This document shows, piece after piece, positions 18,538 through 26,841 of a stretch of 64,000 bases of DNA (position 1 is its first letter; every line of letters starts with the position of its first letter). Under the pieces are notes generated by a model, which was not told the origin of the DNA, made no database searches, and saw nothing but the letters and a program-made list of their open reading frames with translations. The stretch covers positions 1 through 64,000 of the forward strand of contig JAPUEK010000048.1 of the NCBI GenBank assembly GCA_027492585.1, given 5' to 3'. Source of the DNA: Paracoccaceae bacterium. GTDB taxonomy: Bacteria; Pseudomonadota; Alphaproteobacteria; Rhodobacterales; Rhodobacteraceae. The translations under genes and the position numbers were made by a program.

Positions 18538-19602
18538 ATGAAATCCTACGGTGTTGTTTTTGCATGTCTTTTCGCACTTGCGGCCTGCACAGACGGATTC
18601 GTTTCCTTTCCCGTCACCAAAGAACAGCAGCAGCGCACGGAGGAGAATGTCGAGATCATCCGTCTGGATGCGAAGAACATCGGCAGCTTCTCCTCTCCCG
18701 CCCGCGGGCATAGCCGCGCTTCGGTTCCTTCGCCGGCGCAGTGGGATTACAAGGTGGGCGTCGGCGATACGCTGAACGTCATCGTCTTCGACCACCCGGA
18801 ACTGACCCTGCCCGCCGGGCCGCAACGTTCCGCCGAGGAAACCGGCTTCCGGGTGCAGTCGGATGGCACGTTCTTCTACCCCTTCATCGGGCAGGTGCAG
18901 GCCCGTGGCCGCGCGCCCGAGGAAATCCGGGCCGATGTGACCAAGCGCCTGGCCGAATTCATCCCCTCGCCCCAGCTTGAAGTGCGGGTGGCGAGCTTCA
19001 ATTCGCAAAGCGTCGTCGTCTCGGGCGAGGTCAAGCAGCCGAGCCGGCTGCCGCTGACCACGGTGGAAACCACGCTGGTCGAGGCGGTGACCGCAGCGGG
19101 CGGCCTGACTGAAGACGGGGATGCCCGCAACGTCAGCATCCAGCGGGGAGGATCGCGCTATACTGTTGATCTGGCTGGATATCTTTCTGCCGGAATCGGC
19201 CAGAACAACCCGATCCTGCGGGCCGGCGACGTGGTGAACGTACCGCGCCGGCGGGCGGAGGAGGCCTATCTGCTCGGTCAGGTCCGCAAGCCCGATGTCA
19301 TCGACCTCTCGCAGGAACCCGTCACCCTGACCCAGGCTCTCACCCGTCAGGGCGGCCTTGACGAGGTGCGGGCCGATGCGCGCGGCGTTTTCGTCTTCCG
19401 TCAGCGCGAGCCCGGCAAGATCACCGTATTCCAGCTTGAAACCTCCAGCCCCACCGGGATGCTGATCGGCACCCGCTTCGTCCTGGAACCGAAAGATGTG
19501 ATCTATATCGTCCGTTCTCCGCTGCAACGCTGGAACGACGCCATCTCGGGCTTGCTTCCAACGGTCAGGGCGGTTACGGCCATCGACAGTGCCACCGAGT
19601 AG
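18538..19602 (+). CDS. Outer-membrane polysaccharide export lipoprotein (Wza/GumB/KpsD type)
   Basis: A 354-residue lipoprotein. The N-terminus MKSYGVVFACLFALAAC gives a lipobox with lipidated Cys17. The polysaccharide-export domain starts near residue 68 (DYKVGVGDTLNVIVFDHPEL), followed by SLBB-type beta-grasp repeats (VVVSGEVKQPSRLPL near 160 and AYLLGQVRKPDVIDL near 245). Proteins of this family form the outer-membrane channel for exported polysaccharide. It is the first gene of a three-gene wza-wzb-wzc-like operon. Confidence 0.92.
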   Translation: MKSYGVVFACLFALAACTDGFVSFPVTKEQQQRTEENVEIIRLDAKNIGSFSSPARGHSRASVPSPAQWDYKVGVGDTLNVIVFDHPELTLPAGPQRSAEETGFRVQSDGTFFYPFIGQVQARGRAPEEIRADVTKRLAEFIPSPQLEVRVASFNSQSVVVSGEVKQPSRLPLTTVETTLVEAVTAAGGLTEDGDARNVSIQRGGSRYTVDLAGYLSAGIGQNNPILRAGDVVNVPRRRAEEAYLLGQVRKPDVIDLSQEPVTLTQALTRQGGLDEVRADARGVFVFRQREPGKITVFQLETSSPTGMLIGTRFVLEPKDVIYIVRSPLQRWNDAISGLLPTVRAVTAIDSATE

Positions 19603-19639
19603 GCGCGGCACCTGACGGCCAGAAACTGACGGATACCGC

Positions 19640-20086
19640 ATGATCCGAAATGTCCTTGTTGTCTGCGTGGGCAACATCTGTCGCTCGCCATTGGGCGAGC
19701 GCCTTCTGCAAGCCACGGCCCCAGGCGTGACGGTGACCTCCGCGGGCATCGGAGCGCTGGTCGGTCATGCCGCCGATCCGACCGCTTCTGCGGTCGCGGC
19801 GGGCCATGGCGTATCGCTTGATGGCCACCTTGCCCGGCAGTTCAACGCCGAAATCGGCAAGGGCGCCGATCTCATTCTGGTCATGGAGCCGGGCCACAAG
19901 GCGCAGATCGCGCGGGAATTGCCACAGGTTTCCGGCAAGATTATGCTCTTCGATCATTGGACAGGCGCGAAGGGGATCGCAGATCCTTATAGAAAATCGC
20001 ATGAATTTCATGAGGCGGTATTCGGTCAGATCGAGGCGGCGGCGATCGCCTGGGCGGATCGGTTGAAGAAGATGGGTGCAAGATGA
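19640..20086 (+). CDS. Low-molecular-weight protein tyrosine phosphatase (Wzb type)
   Basis: A 148-residue phosphatase. The P-loop CVGNICRS is near residue 10, with the catalytic Cys and Arg in CX5R form, and the general-acid loop ADPYRKS is near residue 115. In polysaccharide operons this enzyme dephosphorylates the C-terminal tyrosines of the Wzc-type kinase. That role is supported here by a four-base ATGA overlap with the kinase gene. It lies 37 bases after the export lipoprotein gene. Confidence 0.93.
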   Translation: MIRNVLVVCVGNICRSPLGERLLQATAPGVTVTSAGIGALVGHAADPTASAVAAGHGVSLDGHLARQFNAEIGKGADLILVMEPGHKAQIARELPQVSGKIMLFDHWTGAKGIADPYRKSHEFHEAVFGQIEAAAIAWADRLKKMGAR

Positions 20087-22269
20087 GTTCCGAGGCCAGA
20101 AATGACGGGTTCGATCAGGAACTCGACCTCATGCAGCTTTTGCAGTCGATCTGGGCCAGCCGGCTGTGGATCGGGATCTTCACGGCGGCCAGTCTTTTCA
20201 TCGGAGCCTTCTACCTCGCCAACACGCCGCCGACGTATGAGGCGGACGCGCTTCTCCAGCTTGAGGAACGTTCCGGGCAACTTGCCCTTCCGGCAGCCCT
20301 CAGCGGCTTCATGGAAAATGACCCGCGCACGGTGACGGAGATCGAAATCATCTCCTCCCGACTGATCCTGGGGCAGGTGGTCGCGGCGCTGAACCTCGAC
20401 TGGGTGGCACAGCCGGTCGAGGCGCCACTGGTCGGCAAGGCATTGACCCGCTACAACCTTCCTTTCCCGCATACCGGCTATTTCGCCCGCTATGGACGCA
20501 AGGGGGACTCGATCGCGCTCGACCTTCTCGAAGTGCCGCCGGGCTGGGTCGATCAGAACATGATCCTGACAGTTACCGGAGAGGCCGGCGAGTTCTCGCT
20601 GGAACTGCCGGACGGCTCAAGCGTCGAGGGCAAAAGCGGCACGCTGGTCCGTGATGCGGTCAAGGGCTATGCGCTGAATGTGGGGAGCCTGATCGCACCT
20701 CCGGGCCGGCAGTTCGTGATCCGCCAGATCAACGAGCTTGCTGCGGTGAACAATGTCCGCCAGAAGCTGTCGATCGCGGAAACCGGCAAGCAATCCGGGA
20801 TCCTGCGCGCCAAGGTTCAGGACAAGAACCGGATGCTGGCCGTGGCGATCCTGAACGGCATCACCCAAGCTTATGTCCGGCAGAACATCGACCGTTCTGC
20901 GGCGGAAGCGGAGAGCAGCCTCGCCTTCATTCAGGACCAGTTGCCCAAAGCCAAAGCCGCCCAGGAAGCCGCCGAAAAGGCCCTGAACGACTACCGGCTG
21001 AAACAGCAGTCCGTCGATCTTACTTTCGAGACGGAGAATGCCCTGTCGCAGGTGACACGGATCGAAACAGATCTGCGCGCCTTGCAGGTACAGGAAGACG
21101 ACATCAAGCAACGCTACAAGACCAGCCATCCGGTCTATCAGCAATTGCTCGCCCAAAGGGAGCGGCTTCAGGAAGAGCTGGCAACCGTCCGCAAGCAGGT
21201 GGAGGGTCTGCCCGAAACCCAGAGAGAGGTTCTGAACCTCACCAGCAATCTGGAACTAACCCGGCAGATCTACACCGAATTGCAGACCCGCGCACAGGAA
21301 GTGCAGGTTTTGCGGGCAAGCACGGTTGGCAATGTGCGGATCGTTGATTCCGCTCAGCCCTCATTGTTCCCCGTCGCCCCCCGGCGTTCCGTGATTCTGG
21401 CGCTGTCGCTGATTGTTGGTTTTGCACTCGGTACGGGCTTCGGGCTGCTGCGAATTTGGCTGCGGAAAACGGTGCAAGGCACGGAAATTCTGGAAAAGAT
21501 GGGGCTGCCGGTCTTTGCCACCATCAACCTTGCCAAAATGAGCAATGAGAGCCGCAGGACCCACGGTCACAACGCCATCCTTGCGCTGACCGACCCGACC
21601 GATCTTTCGGTGGAAGGTATCCGTTCGCTCCGCACCAGCCTGCAATTCGGGATGATCGACGCGAAAAGCCGGTCGCTGGCCATCACCTCCACGGCGCCCG
21701 GCGCAGGGAAGTCCTTTACATCGACCAACCTCGCGGTCGTCTCCTCGCAGGCCGGGCAGCGCGTCTGCCTCGTCGACGCCGACCTCCGGCGCGGCCAGCT
21801 TCGCAAGCAGTTCGGCATCCACAAGAATGAAATCGGTCTGTCGGAATATCTCGCCGATGAGGTAACGCTCGACGAGGTGCTGCGCGAGACGACGGTGGAG
21901 GGGCTGACGATCCTGTCCACGGGGCGCTATCCGCCCAACCCGTCAGAGCTTCTGATGCGCGACAAGTTCAAGGAGCTGGTCGCGGAACTGGATCGGCGCT
22001 TTGACCTGACGATCTTCGACTGCCCGCCGGTGCTGGCGGTGACGGACCCGGTCGTCGTCGGTCGTGCGACAGGCGGGCTTCTGGCCGTGGTGCGCTATGA
22101 CGAGACGCCGATTGCCGAAGTCAGCGCCATGCTGCGGACCTTCGACACGGTGGGGCTGAGGCTGACAGGGGTGATCATGAACGGCTTCGACCCGCGCAAG
22201 GCCCGTGCGGGGGGATATTCCTACAACTACAACTATCGCTACGAATACAAGAGCCGCGACGCCGACTGA
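20083..22269 (+). CDS. Polysaccharide co-polymerase/tyrosine autokinase (Wzc/ExoP type)
   Basis: A 728-residue inner-membrane protein controlling chain length and export. It has a Wzz domain with a first helix near residues 27-45 (LWIGIFTAASLFIGAFYLA), a long periplasmic coiled-coil section (about 270-400), and a second helix near 440. The cytoplasmic BY-kinase domain follows, with Walker A TSTAPGAGKS, Walker A' CLVDADLRRG and Walker B LTIFDCPPV. The C-terminus carries six alternating tyrosines (YSYNYNYRYEYK), the expected autophosphorylation cluster. No glycosyltransferase lies next to it, so the sugar-assembly genes must be elsewhere. Confidence 0.94.
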   Translation: MSSEARNDGFDQELDLMQLLQSIWASRLWIGIFTAASLFIGAFYLANTPPTYEADALLQLEERSGQLALPAALSGFMENDPRTVTEIEIISSRLILGQVVAALNLDWVAQPVEAPLVGKALTRYNLPFPHTGYFARYGRKGDSIALDLLEVPPGWVDQNMILTVTGEAGEFSLELPDGSSVEGKSGTLVRDAVKGYALNVGSLIAPPGRQFVIRQINELAAVNNVRQKLSIAETGKQSGILRAKVQDKNRMLAVAILNGITQAYVRQNIDRSAAEAESSLAFIQDQLPKAKAAQEAAEKALNDYRLKQQSVDLTFETENALSQVTRIETDLRALQVQEDDIKQRYKTSHPVYQQLLAQRERLQEELATVRKQVEGLPETQREVLNLTSNLELTRQIYTELQTRAQEVQVLRASTVGNVRIVDSAQPSLFPVAPRRSVILALSLIVGFALGTGFGLLRIWLRKTVQGTEILEKMGLPVFATINLAKMSNESRRTHGHNAILALTDPTDLSVEGIRSLRTSLQFGMIDAKSRSLAITSTAPGAGKSFTSTNLAVVSSQAGQRVCLVDADLRRGQLRKQFGIHKNEIGLSEYLADEVTLDEVLRETTVEGLTILSTGRYPPNPSELLMRDKFKELVAELDRRFDLTIFDCPPVLAVTDPVVVGRATGGLLAVVRYDETPIAEVSAMLRTFDTVGLRLTGVIMNGFDPRKARAGGYSYNYNYRYEYKSRDAD

Positions 22270-22291
22270 CAGGGATGGCGCGGCGGCCGGA

Positions 22292-23260
22292 TCAGCCCAT
22301 CAGCCGCGCCACATCCAGCATCCGGTTGGAAAAGCCCCATTCATTGTCGTACCAGCCGAAGACCCGGAGCATCCCCCCGCGGGTGAGGCGGGTTTCCGGC
22401 AGGGCCATGACGATGCTTTCGGACCGCGCCCGCAGATCAGTGGAGACGAGCGCCTGCCGCGTCGCCCCGATCACCCCGCCTGCACTGGCCAGCACCTCGT
22501 TCACCGCCTCCACCGTCGCCGGGCGCTCGGTGATGAGCGCCAGATCCACCGCCGAAACACTGGCCGTCGGCACCCGCACCGCCGAACCTTCGAGCCGTCC
22601 GGAGATTTCCGGCAGCACCTGATCGAGCAGCCGCTGCGCCGAGGTCGTCGTCGGCACCATCGACAGGGCCGCGGCGCGGGAACGGGCGAAATCGGCGGCA
22701 GGGGCGTCCACCGTCGGCTGGCTGCCGGTATAGCAGTGGATCGTGGTCATGGAGCCGGTGACGATCCCCCAATTGGCGTGCAGAAGACGGGCCAGCGGCG
22801 CAAGCGCATTGGTGGTGCAGGAGGCGTTGGACACGATCTTCTGTCCGCCAAGCGCGGCCTCATTGGCGCCGAGCACCACCGTCACCTCCGCCGCGGCAGA
22901 AGGGCCGGAGATGAGCACCCGCTTCGCCCCCGCCGCAAGCCCGCGCGAGGCCACGGCAAGGCTGTCGGCCCGCCCGGTACATTCCATCACCAGATCGGCC
23001 CCGGCAAGGTCAAGCGCCGAAATATCGGCCGTCCGGTGCAGCGGGATCGCCTTGCCGTCGATCACAAGCGCGCCCTCTTCGAGCGTCACCGTCCCGCGCC
23101 AGGGTCCGAAGACGGAATCATACTGGAAGAGATAGGCGCACATCTCGGCGGCGGCGATGTCATTGATCCCCATGACGGAAATCTGCGGTGCGGCGCCCTG
23201 CATCCACGCACGGACCACCGAGCGCCCGATCCGTCCGAACCCGTTGATGAAGACCCGCAT
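22292..23260 (-). CDS. Glyceraldehyde-3-phosphate dehydrogenase family protein, divergent
   Basis: A 322-residue GAPDH-family oxidoreductase. The NAD-binding start INGFGRIGRSVVR, the catalytic SNASCTTN with its nucleophilic Cys, and WYDNEWGFSNRM are intact. It departs from classical glycolytic GAPDH: the usual TNDQ phosphate-site loop reads TGSQ, the segment after it is shortened and lacks the usual HKDL, and the protein is about 10-15 residues short. It could be a second, specialised GAPDH, an erythrose-4-phosphate-type enzyme or a paralogue with another aldehyde substrate. It converges on the wzc-like gene. Confidence 0.85.
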   Translation of the reverse strand: MRVFINGFGRIGRSVVRAWMQGAAPQISVMGINDIAAAEMCAYLFQYDSVFGPWRGTVTLEEGALVIDGKAIPLHRTADISALDLAGADLVMECTGRADSLAVASRGLAAGAKRVLISGPSAAAEVTVVLGANEAALGGQKIVSNASCTTNALAPLARLLHANWGIVTGSMTTIHCYTGSQPTVDAPAADFARSRAAALSMVPTTTSAQRLLDQVLPEISGRLEGSAVRVPTASVSAVDLALITERPATVEAVNEVLASAGGVIGATRQALVSTDLRARSESIVMALPETRLTRGGMLRVFGWYDNEWGFSNRMLDVARLMG

Positions 23261-23330
23261 CCCATCCTCCGCCTGCTTGCCTTGATGAAGTCAGATCACT
23301 TCGCGCGGTGGCGTTCAATGGCTGACACAA

Positions 23331-23344
23331 GATTTGATCAAATC
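23331..23344. promoter_or_regulatory. 14-bp palindrome, possible operator for the GAPDH gene
   Basis: GATTTGATCAAATC is a perfect palindrome about 70 bases upstream of the GAPDH start, in an AT-rich patch inside GC-rich DNA. That position suits an operator. It lacks the four-base centre of an FNR site (TTGAT-N4-ATCAA), so I do not assign a regulator. Confidence 0.4.
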
Positions 23345-23599
23345 AAAAGGGGATGGTGGGTAGCCTCCAACCGGATACTGACCTTTCCAGTGCTCCACAG
23401 ACCGTCAGATCGCGTGCCGAAAGGATCAGGGAGCGGCGCAGCACTTCCAGCCCGACTACCATGAATGCGCGCGCCAGTATGGCAGGAGAGGCAGGCGCAG
23501 CACCATGCGGGCGGGCCATGAGAGGCGCCTCCCCCGCGTTCATGGGTGCCAGAGACGGCGGAGTGCCTGATATCGCCACGCATCGGTGTCAAAGGGGAG

Positions 23600-23621
23600 G
23601 CTTCGGCTCTCGAACCGAAGC
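23600..23621 (-). terminator. Possible terminator hairpin of bhcR
   Basis: GCTTCGG at 23600-23606 pairs with CCGAAGC at 23615-23621 (7-bp stem, 8-base loop). On the minus strand it follows the bhcR stop by about 28 bases and is followed by CTCCCCTTT, a weak U-run. Confidence 0.4.
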
Positions 23622-23649
23622 AGCGAGGCAGGAGACGGGTCGCCCACTC

Positions 23650-24465
23650 CTACCCCCGGACGCCCCCCGTCGCCTCGGTCACCTGATCCGCTGCCTTGCG
23701 GACCAATGCCCCGATCCGGCTGGTATCCGAAAGCCCGATCCGGAAGGCCGGACCGGAGACGGACAGCCCCGCCACGGGCTCGCCATAGGCATTGAAGATC
23801 GGGGCCGCGATGCAGCGCATCCCCTCGGCGCGCTCCTGATCGTCGATGGCATAGCCACGCTCCCGCGTGCGATCCAGATCGCGGAGCAGCGAGGCTTCGG
23901 AGGTCAGGGACAGGCTGGTGAACTTCGCCAATCCCTGACGCGCGAGGATTCCCTCCACCTTTTCAGGATGATACCAGGCCAGCAGCGCCTTGCCGATGCC
24001 GGAGACATGCATCGGCCCCTTGGTCCCCGGCGGGAAGAAGGCGCGGATGGCCTGATGGGTCTCGACCTGTGCGAGAAAGACCACCTCGTCGCCGACCTCG
24101 ACCCCGAGATTCGCCGTCTCCCCGGTATCGCGCATGAGCTGGTCCATCGGCTGACGCGCCCGCTCGGCCACCTTGGTCCGGCGCAGGAAGGCAGTACCGA
24201 TGCGGAAAGCCCCGGCGCCCACATGCCAGATCTGACCCGGCTCCTCCATCTCGGCCATGCCACGGGTCTGAAGCGTGACAAGCGCACGGTAAACCGTCGC
24301 CACCGCCTGATCCGACTTCTCGGCAAGCTCCGAAAGGGTCAGTCCGGGGCTGGCCGCCAGAATCTCCAGCAGGCCAAGGGCGCGGTCGAGCGCCTGCACC
24401 GTGTTCTGGTCGGTCTTGTCATGGAAAGCTTTCGGGCGTCCGCGCAGGCGGGAAGGTTCGGCCAT
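23650..24465 (-). CDS. bhcR: IclR-family regulator of the beta-hydroxyaspartate cycle
   Basis: A 271-residue IclR-type regulator. The winged-helix DNA-binding domain covers about residues 20-80 (ALGLLEILAASPGLTLSELA, then VATVYRALVTL). The effector domain follows (FPPGTKGPMHVSGIGKALLA; GAPIF-like stretch near 215). Its divergent position next to bhcABCD matches BhcR of Paracoccus denitrificans, which controls this cluster and responds to glyoxylate. I chose ATG 24465 (MAEPSRLRGRPK); the long minus-strand frame reaching to 28092 is only the shadow of bhcA-bhcC. Whether it activates or represses here cannot be told from the sequence. Confidence 0.92.
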   Translation of the reverse strand: MAEPSRLRGRPKAFHDKTDQNTVQALDRALGLLEILAASPGLTLSELAEKSDQAVATVYRALVTLQTRGMAEMEEPGQIWHVGAGAFRIGTAFLRRTKVAERARQPMDQLMRDTGETANLGVEVGDEVVFLAQVETHQAIRAFFPPGTKGPMHVSGIGKALLAWYHPEKVEGILARQGLAKFTSLSLTSEASLLRDLDRTRERGYAIDDQERAEGMRCIAAPIFNAYGEPVAGLSVSGPAFRIGLSDTSRIGALVRKAADQVTEATGGVRG

Positions 24466-24621
24466 GATCTGCCCCTTTCGCCCGTTCGGGCGGTGAAAAA
24501 GAGAATCCGATTGATATGTTTGAAGAATATCACGATTCCCACGATGTGAAAAACAATTTCGAAAAAATTGCAGAGCAAAAGGCCACCTTCTACTCTGGTC
24601 TGGACCAAGAGGGAGAGCATC
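24466..24621. promoter_or_regulatory. Divergent bhcR-bhcA promoter region
   Basis: This 156-base AT-rich stretch separates the regulator and the cycle genes. It contains imperfect inverted halves around 24501-24540 (GAATC near 24503, GATTC near 24534, each flanked by a GATAT/ATATC element), a plausible BhcR target. GGGAG at 24611-24615 is the ribosome site for bhcA. The operator call is inference from position and symmetry. Confidence 0.5.
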
Positions 24622-25809
24622 ATGTCCAGCCAGAACCCGGTTTTCATCCCCGGCCCGACCAACATGCCGGAGGAACTGCGGAAAGCCTGCGATATCCCGA
24701 CGCTGGATCACCGCTCTCCGGCTTTCGCGCGGCTTTTCAAACCGGCGGTTGCCGGGGTGCGGCGCGTTCTGAACCTGCACGGCGGCGAAGTCTTCCTTCT
24801 GCCCACGACCGGAACCGGCGGCTGGGAGGCGGCGATTTCCAACACGCTTTCGCCCGGCGATACGGTGCTCGCGGCGCGGTTCGGCATGTTCAGCCATCGC
24901 TGGATCGACATGTGCCAGCGCCACCGGCTGCATGTGGAAGTGCTGGAGACGCCCTGGGGTCAGGGTGCCCCCCTTGCGAGGATCGAGGCGGCGCTGAAAG
25001 CCGACCGCGATCACCAGATCAAGGCGGTGCTGGCCACGCATAACGAGACCGCGACCGGGGTGCGCTCGGATATCGCGGGGCTGCGGCGCGCGATGGATGC
25101 GGCGGGACATCCGGCGCTGCTGCTCGTCGATGGCGTGTCCTCCGTCGGCTCCATGCCCTTCGACATGGCGGGCTGGGGCGTGGATATCGCCGTGGCCGGC
25201 AGCCAGAAGGGCTTCATGCTGCCGGCGGGGCTGGCGATCCTCGGGGTGTCGGACAAAGCCCTTGCCGCAATGGCCGGCGCGCGGCTGCCGCGCACCTTCT
25301 TCGATTTCGCGGACCAGATCCGCACCAACGCGGCCGGCGGCTATCCCTATACGCCGCCGGTGGGGCTGATCGCCGGATTGGCGCGGTCCATCGAGATGCT
25401 GGAGGAAGAGGGGCTGGAGGCGGTCTATGCCCGCCATCACCGTCTTGCCGAAGGGGTGCGGCGCGCGGTGGCGGCCTGGGGAATGACGCCCTGCGCGGCC
25501 TCGCCGGAGCTTTACTCCGAGACGATCACCGCGGTCGTGGTGCCGGAGGGCTGCAACGGAACCGACCTCGTTCAGCTTGCGGCGAAGAAATATGGTGTGG
25601 CCTTTGGCGTGGGGCTGGGGGAAGTTGCGGGCAAGGTCTTTCGCATCGGCCATCTCGGGATGCTGACCGAGGTGATGGTGCTGGCCGGTCTTGCCACGGC
25701 CGAGATGTGCATGGCCGATCTCGGCTGGCCGGTGCGGCTCGGCTCGGGCGTGGCGGCGGCGCAGGACTATTATCGCAGCTCCGCGCCGGCGATGGCTTTG
25801 GCGGCGTGA
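24622..25809 (+). CDS. bhcA: L-aspartate:glyoxylate aminotransferase of the beta-hydroxyaspartate cycle
   Basis: A 395-residue class V aminotransferase of the serine-glyoxylate type. It transfers the amino group of aspartate to glyoxylate, giving glycine and oxaloacetate, which is the exit and regeneration step of the cycle. The N-terminal PGPTNMPEELR, the TTGTGGWEAA phosphate site and the PLP lysine in AGSQKGFMLPAG near residue 195 are visible. I chose ATG 24622 with GGGAG upstream; an upstream in-frame start runs through the promoter. Assignment as BhcA rather than serine-glyoxylate aminotransferase rests on the bhcBCD genes that follow. Confidence 0.95.
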   Translation: MSSQNPVFIPGPTNMPEELRKACDIPTLDHRSPAFARLFKPAVAGVRRVLNLHGGEVFLLPTTGTGGWEAAISNTLSPGDTVLAARFGMFSHRWIDMCQRHRLHVEVLETPWGQGAPLARIEAALKADRDHQIKAVLATHNETATGVRSDIAGLRRAMDAAGHPALLLVDGVSSVGSMPFDMAGWGVDIAVAGSQKGFMLPAGLAILGVSDKALAAMAGARLPRTFFDFADQIRTNAAGGYPYTPPVGLIAGLARSIEMLEEEGLEAVYARHHRLAEGVRRAVAAWGMTPCAASPELYSETITAVVVPEGCNGTDLVQLAAKKYGVAFGVGLGEVAGKVFRIGHLGMLTEVMVLAGLATAEMCMADLGWPVRLGSGVAAAQDYYRSSAPAMALAA

Positions 25810-25821
25810 GGGAGAGGAAAG

Positions 25822-25868
25822 CCGGGGGCTTTGCCCCCGGACCCCCAGGATATTTGAGCCAGTATGAA
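25822..25868 (+). repeat. Dispersed hairpin + GGATATTTG element (copy 4) inside the bhc operon
   Basis: CCGGGGGC (25822-25829), loop TTT, GCCCCCGG (25833-25840), then ACCCCCAGGATATTTGAGCC and AGTATGAAAGG. It fills the bhcA-bhcB gap. It is almost identical to the copy after bhcD at 28977-29024. The ATG in its tail (25864) is in frame with bhcB but belongs to the repeat. Confidence 0.8.
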
Positions 25869-25878
25869 AGGGCTTGGG

Positions 25879-26832
25879 ATGTATATTCCGACTTTTGCGG
25901 ATGTGGAGGCGGCGGCGGTGCGGATTGCGCCGCATGTGCATCGCACGCCGGTTCTGACCTCGCGGTTCCTGAACGGGTTGACCGGGGCGGAGCTGTTCTT
26001 CAAATGCGAGAACCTGCAGAAGGCGGGGGCGTTCAAGGCCCGCGGGGCTTCCAATGCGGTTTTCGGGCTGACCGAGGCGCAGGCGGCGCGCGGGGTGGCC
26101 ACCCATTCGAGCGGCAATCACGGCACTTGCCTGTCCTATGCGGCCGGGCGGCGCGGTATTCCCTGCACGGTGGTCATGCCACGCACCGCCCCACAGGCCA
26201 AGAAGGATGCGGTGCGCGGTTACGGCGGGCGGGTGGTGGAATGTGAACCTTCGACCTCCAGCCGCGAGGCGGTCTTTGCCGAAGTCGTGGCGGAAACCGG
26301 GGCCGAATTCGTCCATCCCTACAACGATCCGCGCGTGATCGCCGGACAGGGAACCTGCTCGCTGGAGCTGATCGCCGATGTGCCGGAACTGGATGCGGTG
26401 ATCGCGCCCATCGGCGGCGGCGGCATGATCTCCGGCACCTGTCTGGCGCTGTCGCATGTGGCGCAGGGGGTGAAGATCTATGCGGCGGAGCCGGAACAGG
26501 CCGACGATGCCTTCCGCAGCTTCAGGGCCGGGCATATCATCGCCGACGACGCGCCGGAAACGGTGGCGGATGGCCTGAAGGTGCCGCTCAAGGAGCTGAC
26601 ATGGCATTTCGTCAGGTCCCATGTCACCGATATCCTCACCGCAAGCGAGGAGGAGATCGTGGAGGCCATGAAACTCATCTGGAAACGGATGAAGATCGTG
26701 ATGGAGCCGTCGAGCGCCGTGCCTCTGGCGACCATTCTGAAGAACCCTGACCTCTTCCGCGGACAGCGCGTGGGGGTGATCATCACCGGCGGCAACGTCG
26801 ATCTGGACAAGCTCCCGTGGATGCGGGGCTAG
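25879..26832 (+). CDS. bhcB: beta-hydroxyaspartate dehydratase
   Basis: A 317-residue fold-type II PLP enzyme that dehydrates (2R,3S)-beta-hydroxyaspartate to iminosuccinate. The PLP lysine is in GAFKARGASNAV, followed by HSSGNHGTCLSYAA and the glycine loop IGGGGMISGT; the C-terminus reads VIITGGNVDLDKLPWMRG. I chose the second ATG (25879, MYIPTFADVEAA), because the first at 25864 lies inside the repeat element and known BhcB proteins begin with MYIPT. It lies between bhcA and bhcC. Its iminosuccinate is reduced by the bhcD product. Confidence 0.94.
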   Translation: MYIPTFADVEAAAVRIAPHVHRTPVLTSRFLNGLTGAELFFKCENLQKAGAFKARGASNAVFGLTEAQAARGVATHSSGNHGTCLSYAAGRRGIPCTVVMPRTAPQAKKDAVRGYGGRVVECEPSTSSREAVFAEVVAETGAEFVHPYNDPRVIAGQGTCSLELIADVPELDAVIAPIGGGGMISGTCLALSHVAQGVKIYAAEPEQADDAFRSFRAGHIIADDAPETVADGLKVPLKELTWHFVRSHVTDILTASEEEIVEAMKLIWKRMKIVMEPSSAVPLATILKNPDLFRGQRVGVIITGGNVDLDKLPWMRG

Positions 26833-26841
26833 GAGGCTGAT

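Larger units (their letters stand above)
23261..23649. other. Intergenic region upstream of the GAPDH gene and downstream of bhcR
   Basis: This 389-base stretch contains a 14-bp perfect palindrome (23331-23344) and a hairpin (23600-23621), both listed separately. Short minus-strand frames of 78 and 84 codons overlap each other here, but neither shows a recognisable motif or a ribosome site that I trust, so I do not call them genes. No RNA gene was seen. Confidence 0.45.

Noticed and set aside
22277-22310. GGCGCGGC/GCCGCGCC stem as terminator for the wzc-like gene
   Set aside because: The stem has a long loop, lies partly inside the GAPDH coding sequence and lacks a U-run.
23331-23344. FNR/FnrL binding site
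   Set aside because: The palindrome reads TTGATCAA with no four-base centre, so it does not fit TTGAT-N4-ATCAA.
23338-23592. Two overlapping short minus-strand frames (78 and 84 codons) upstream of the GAPDH gene
   Set aside because: No recognisable motif, no clear ribosome site and mutually overlapping; not enough to call a gene.
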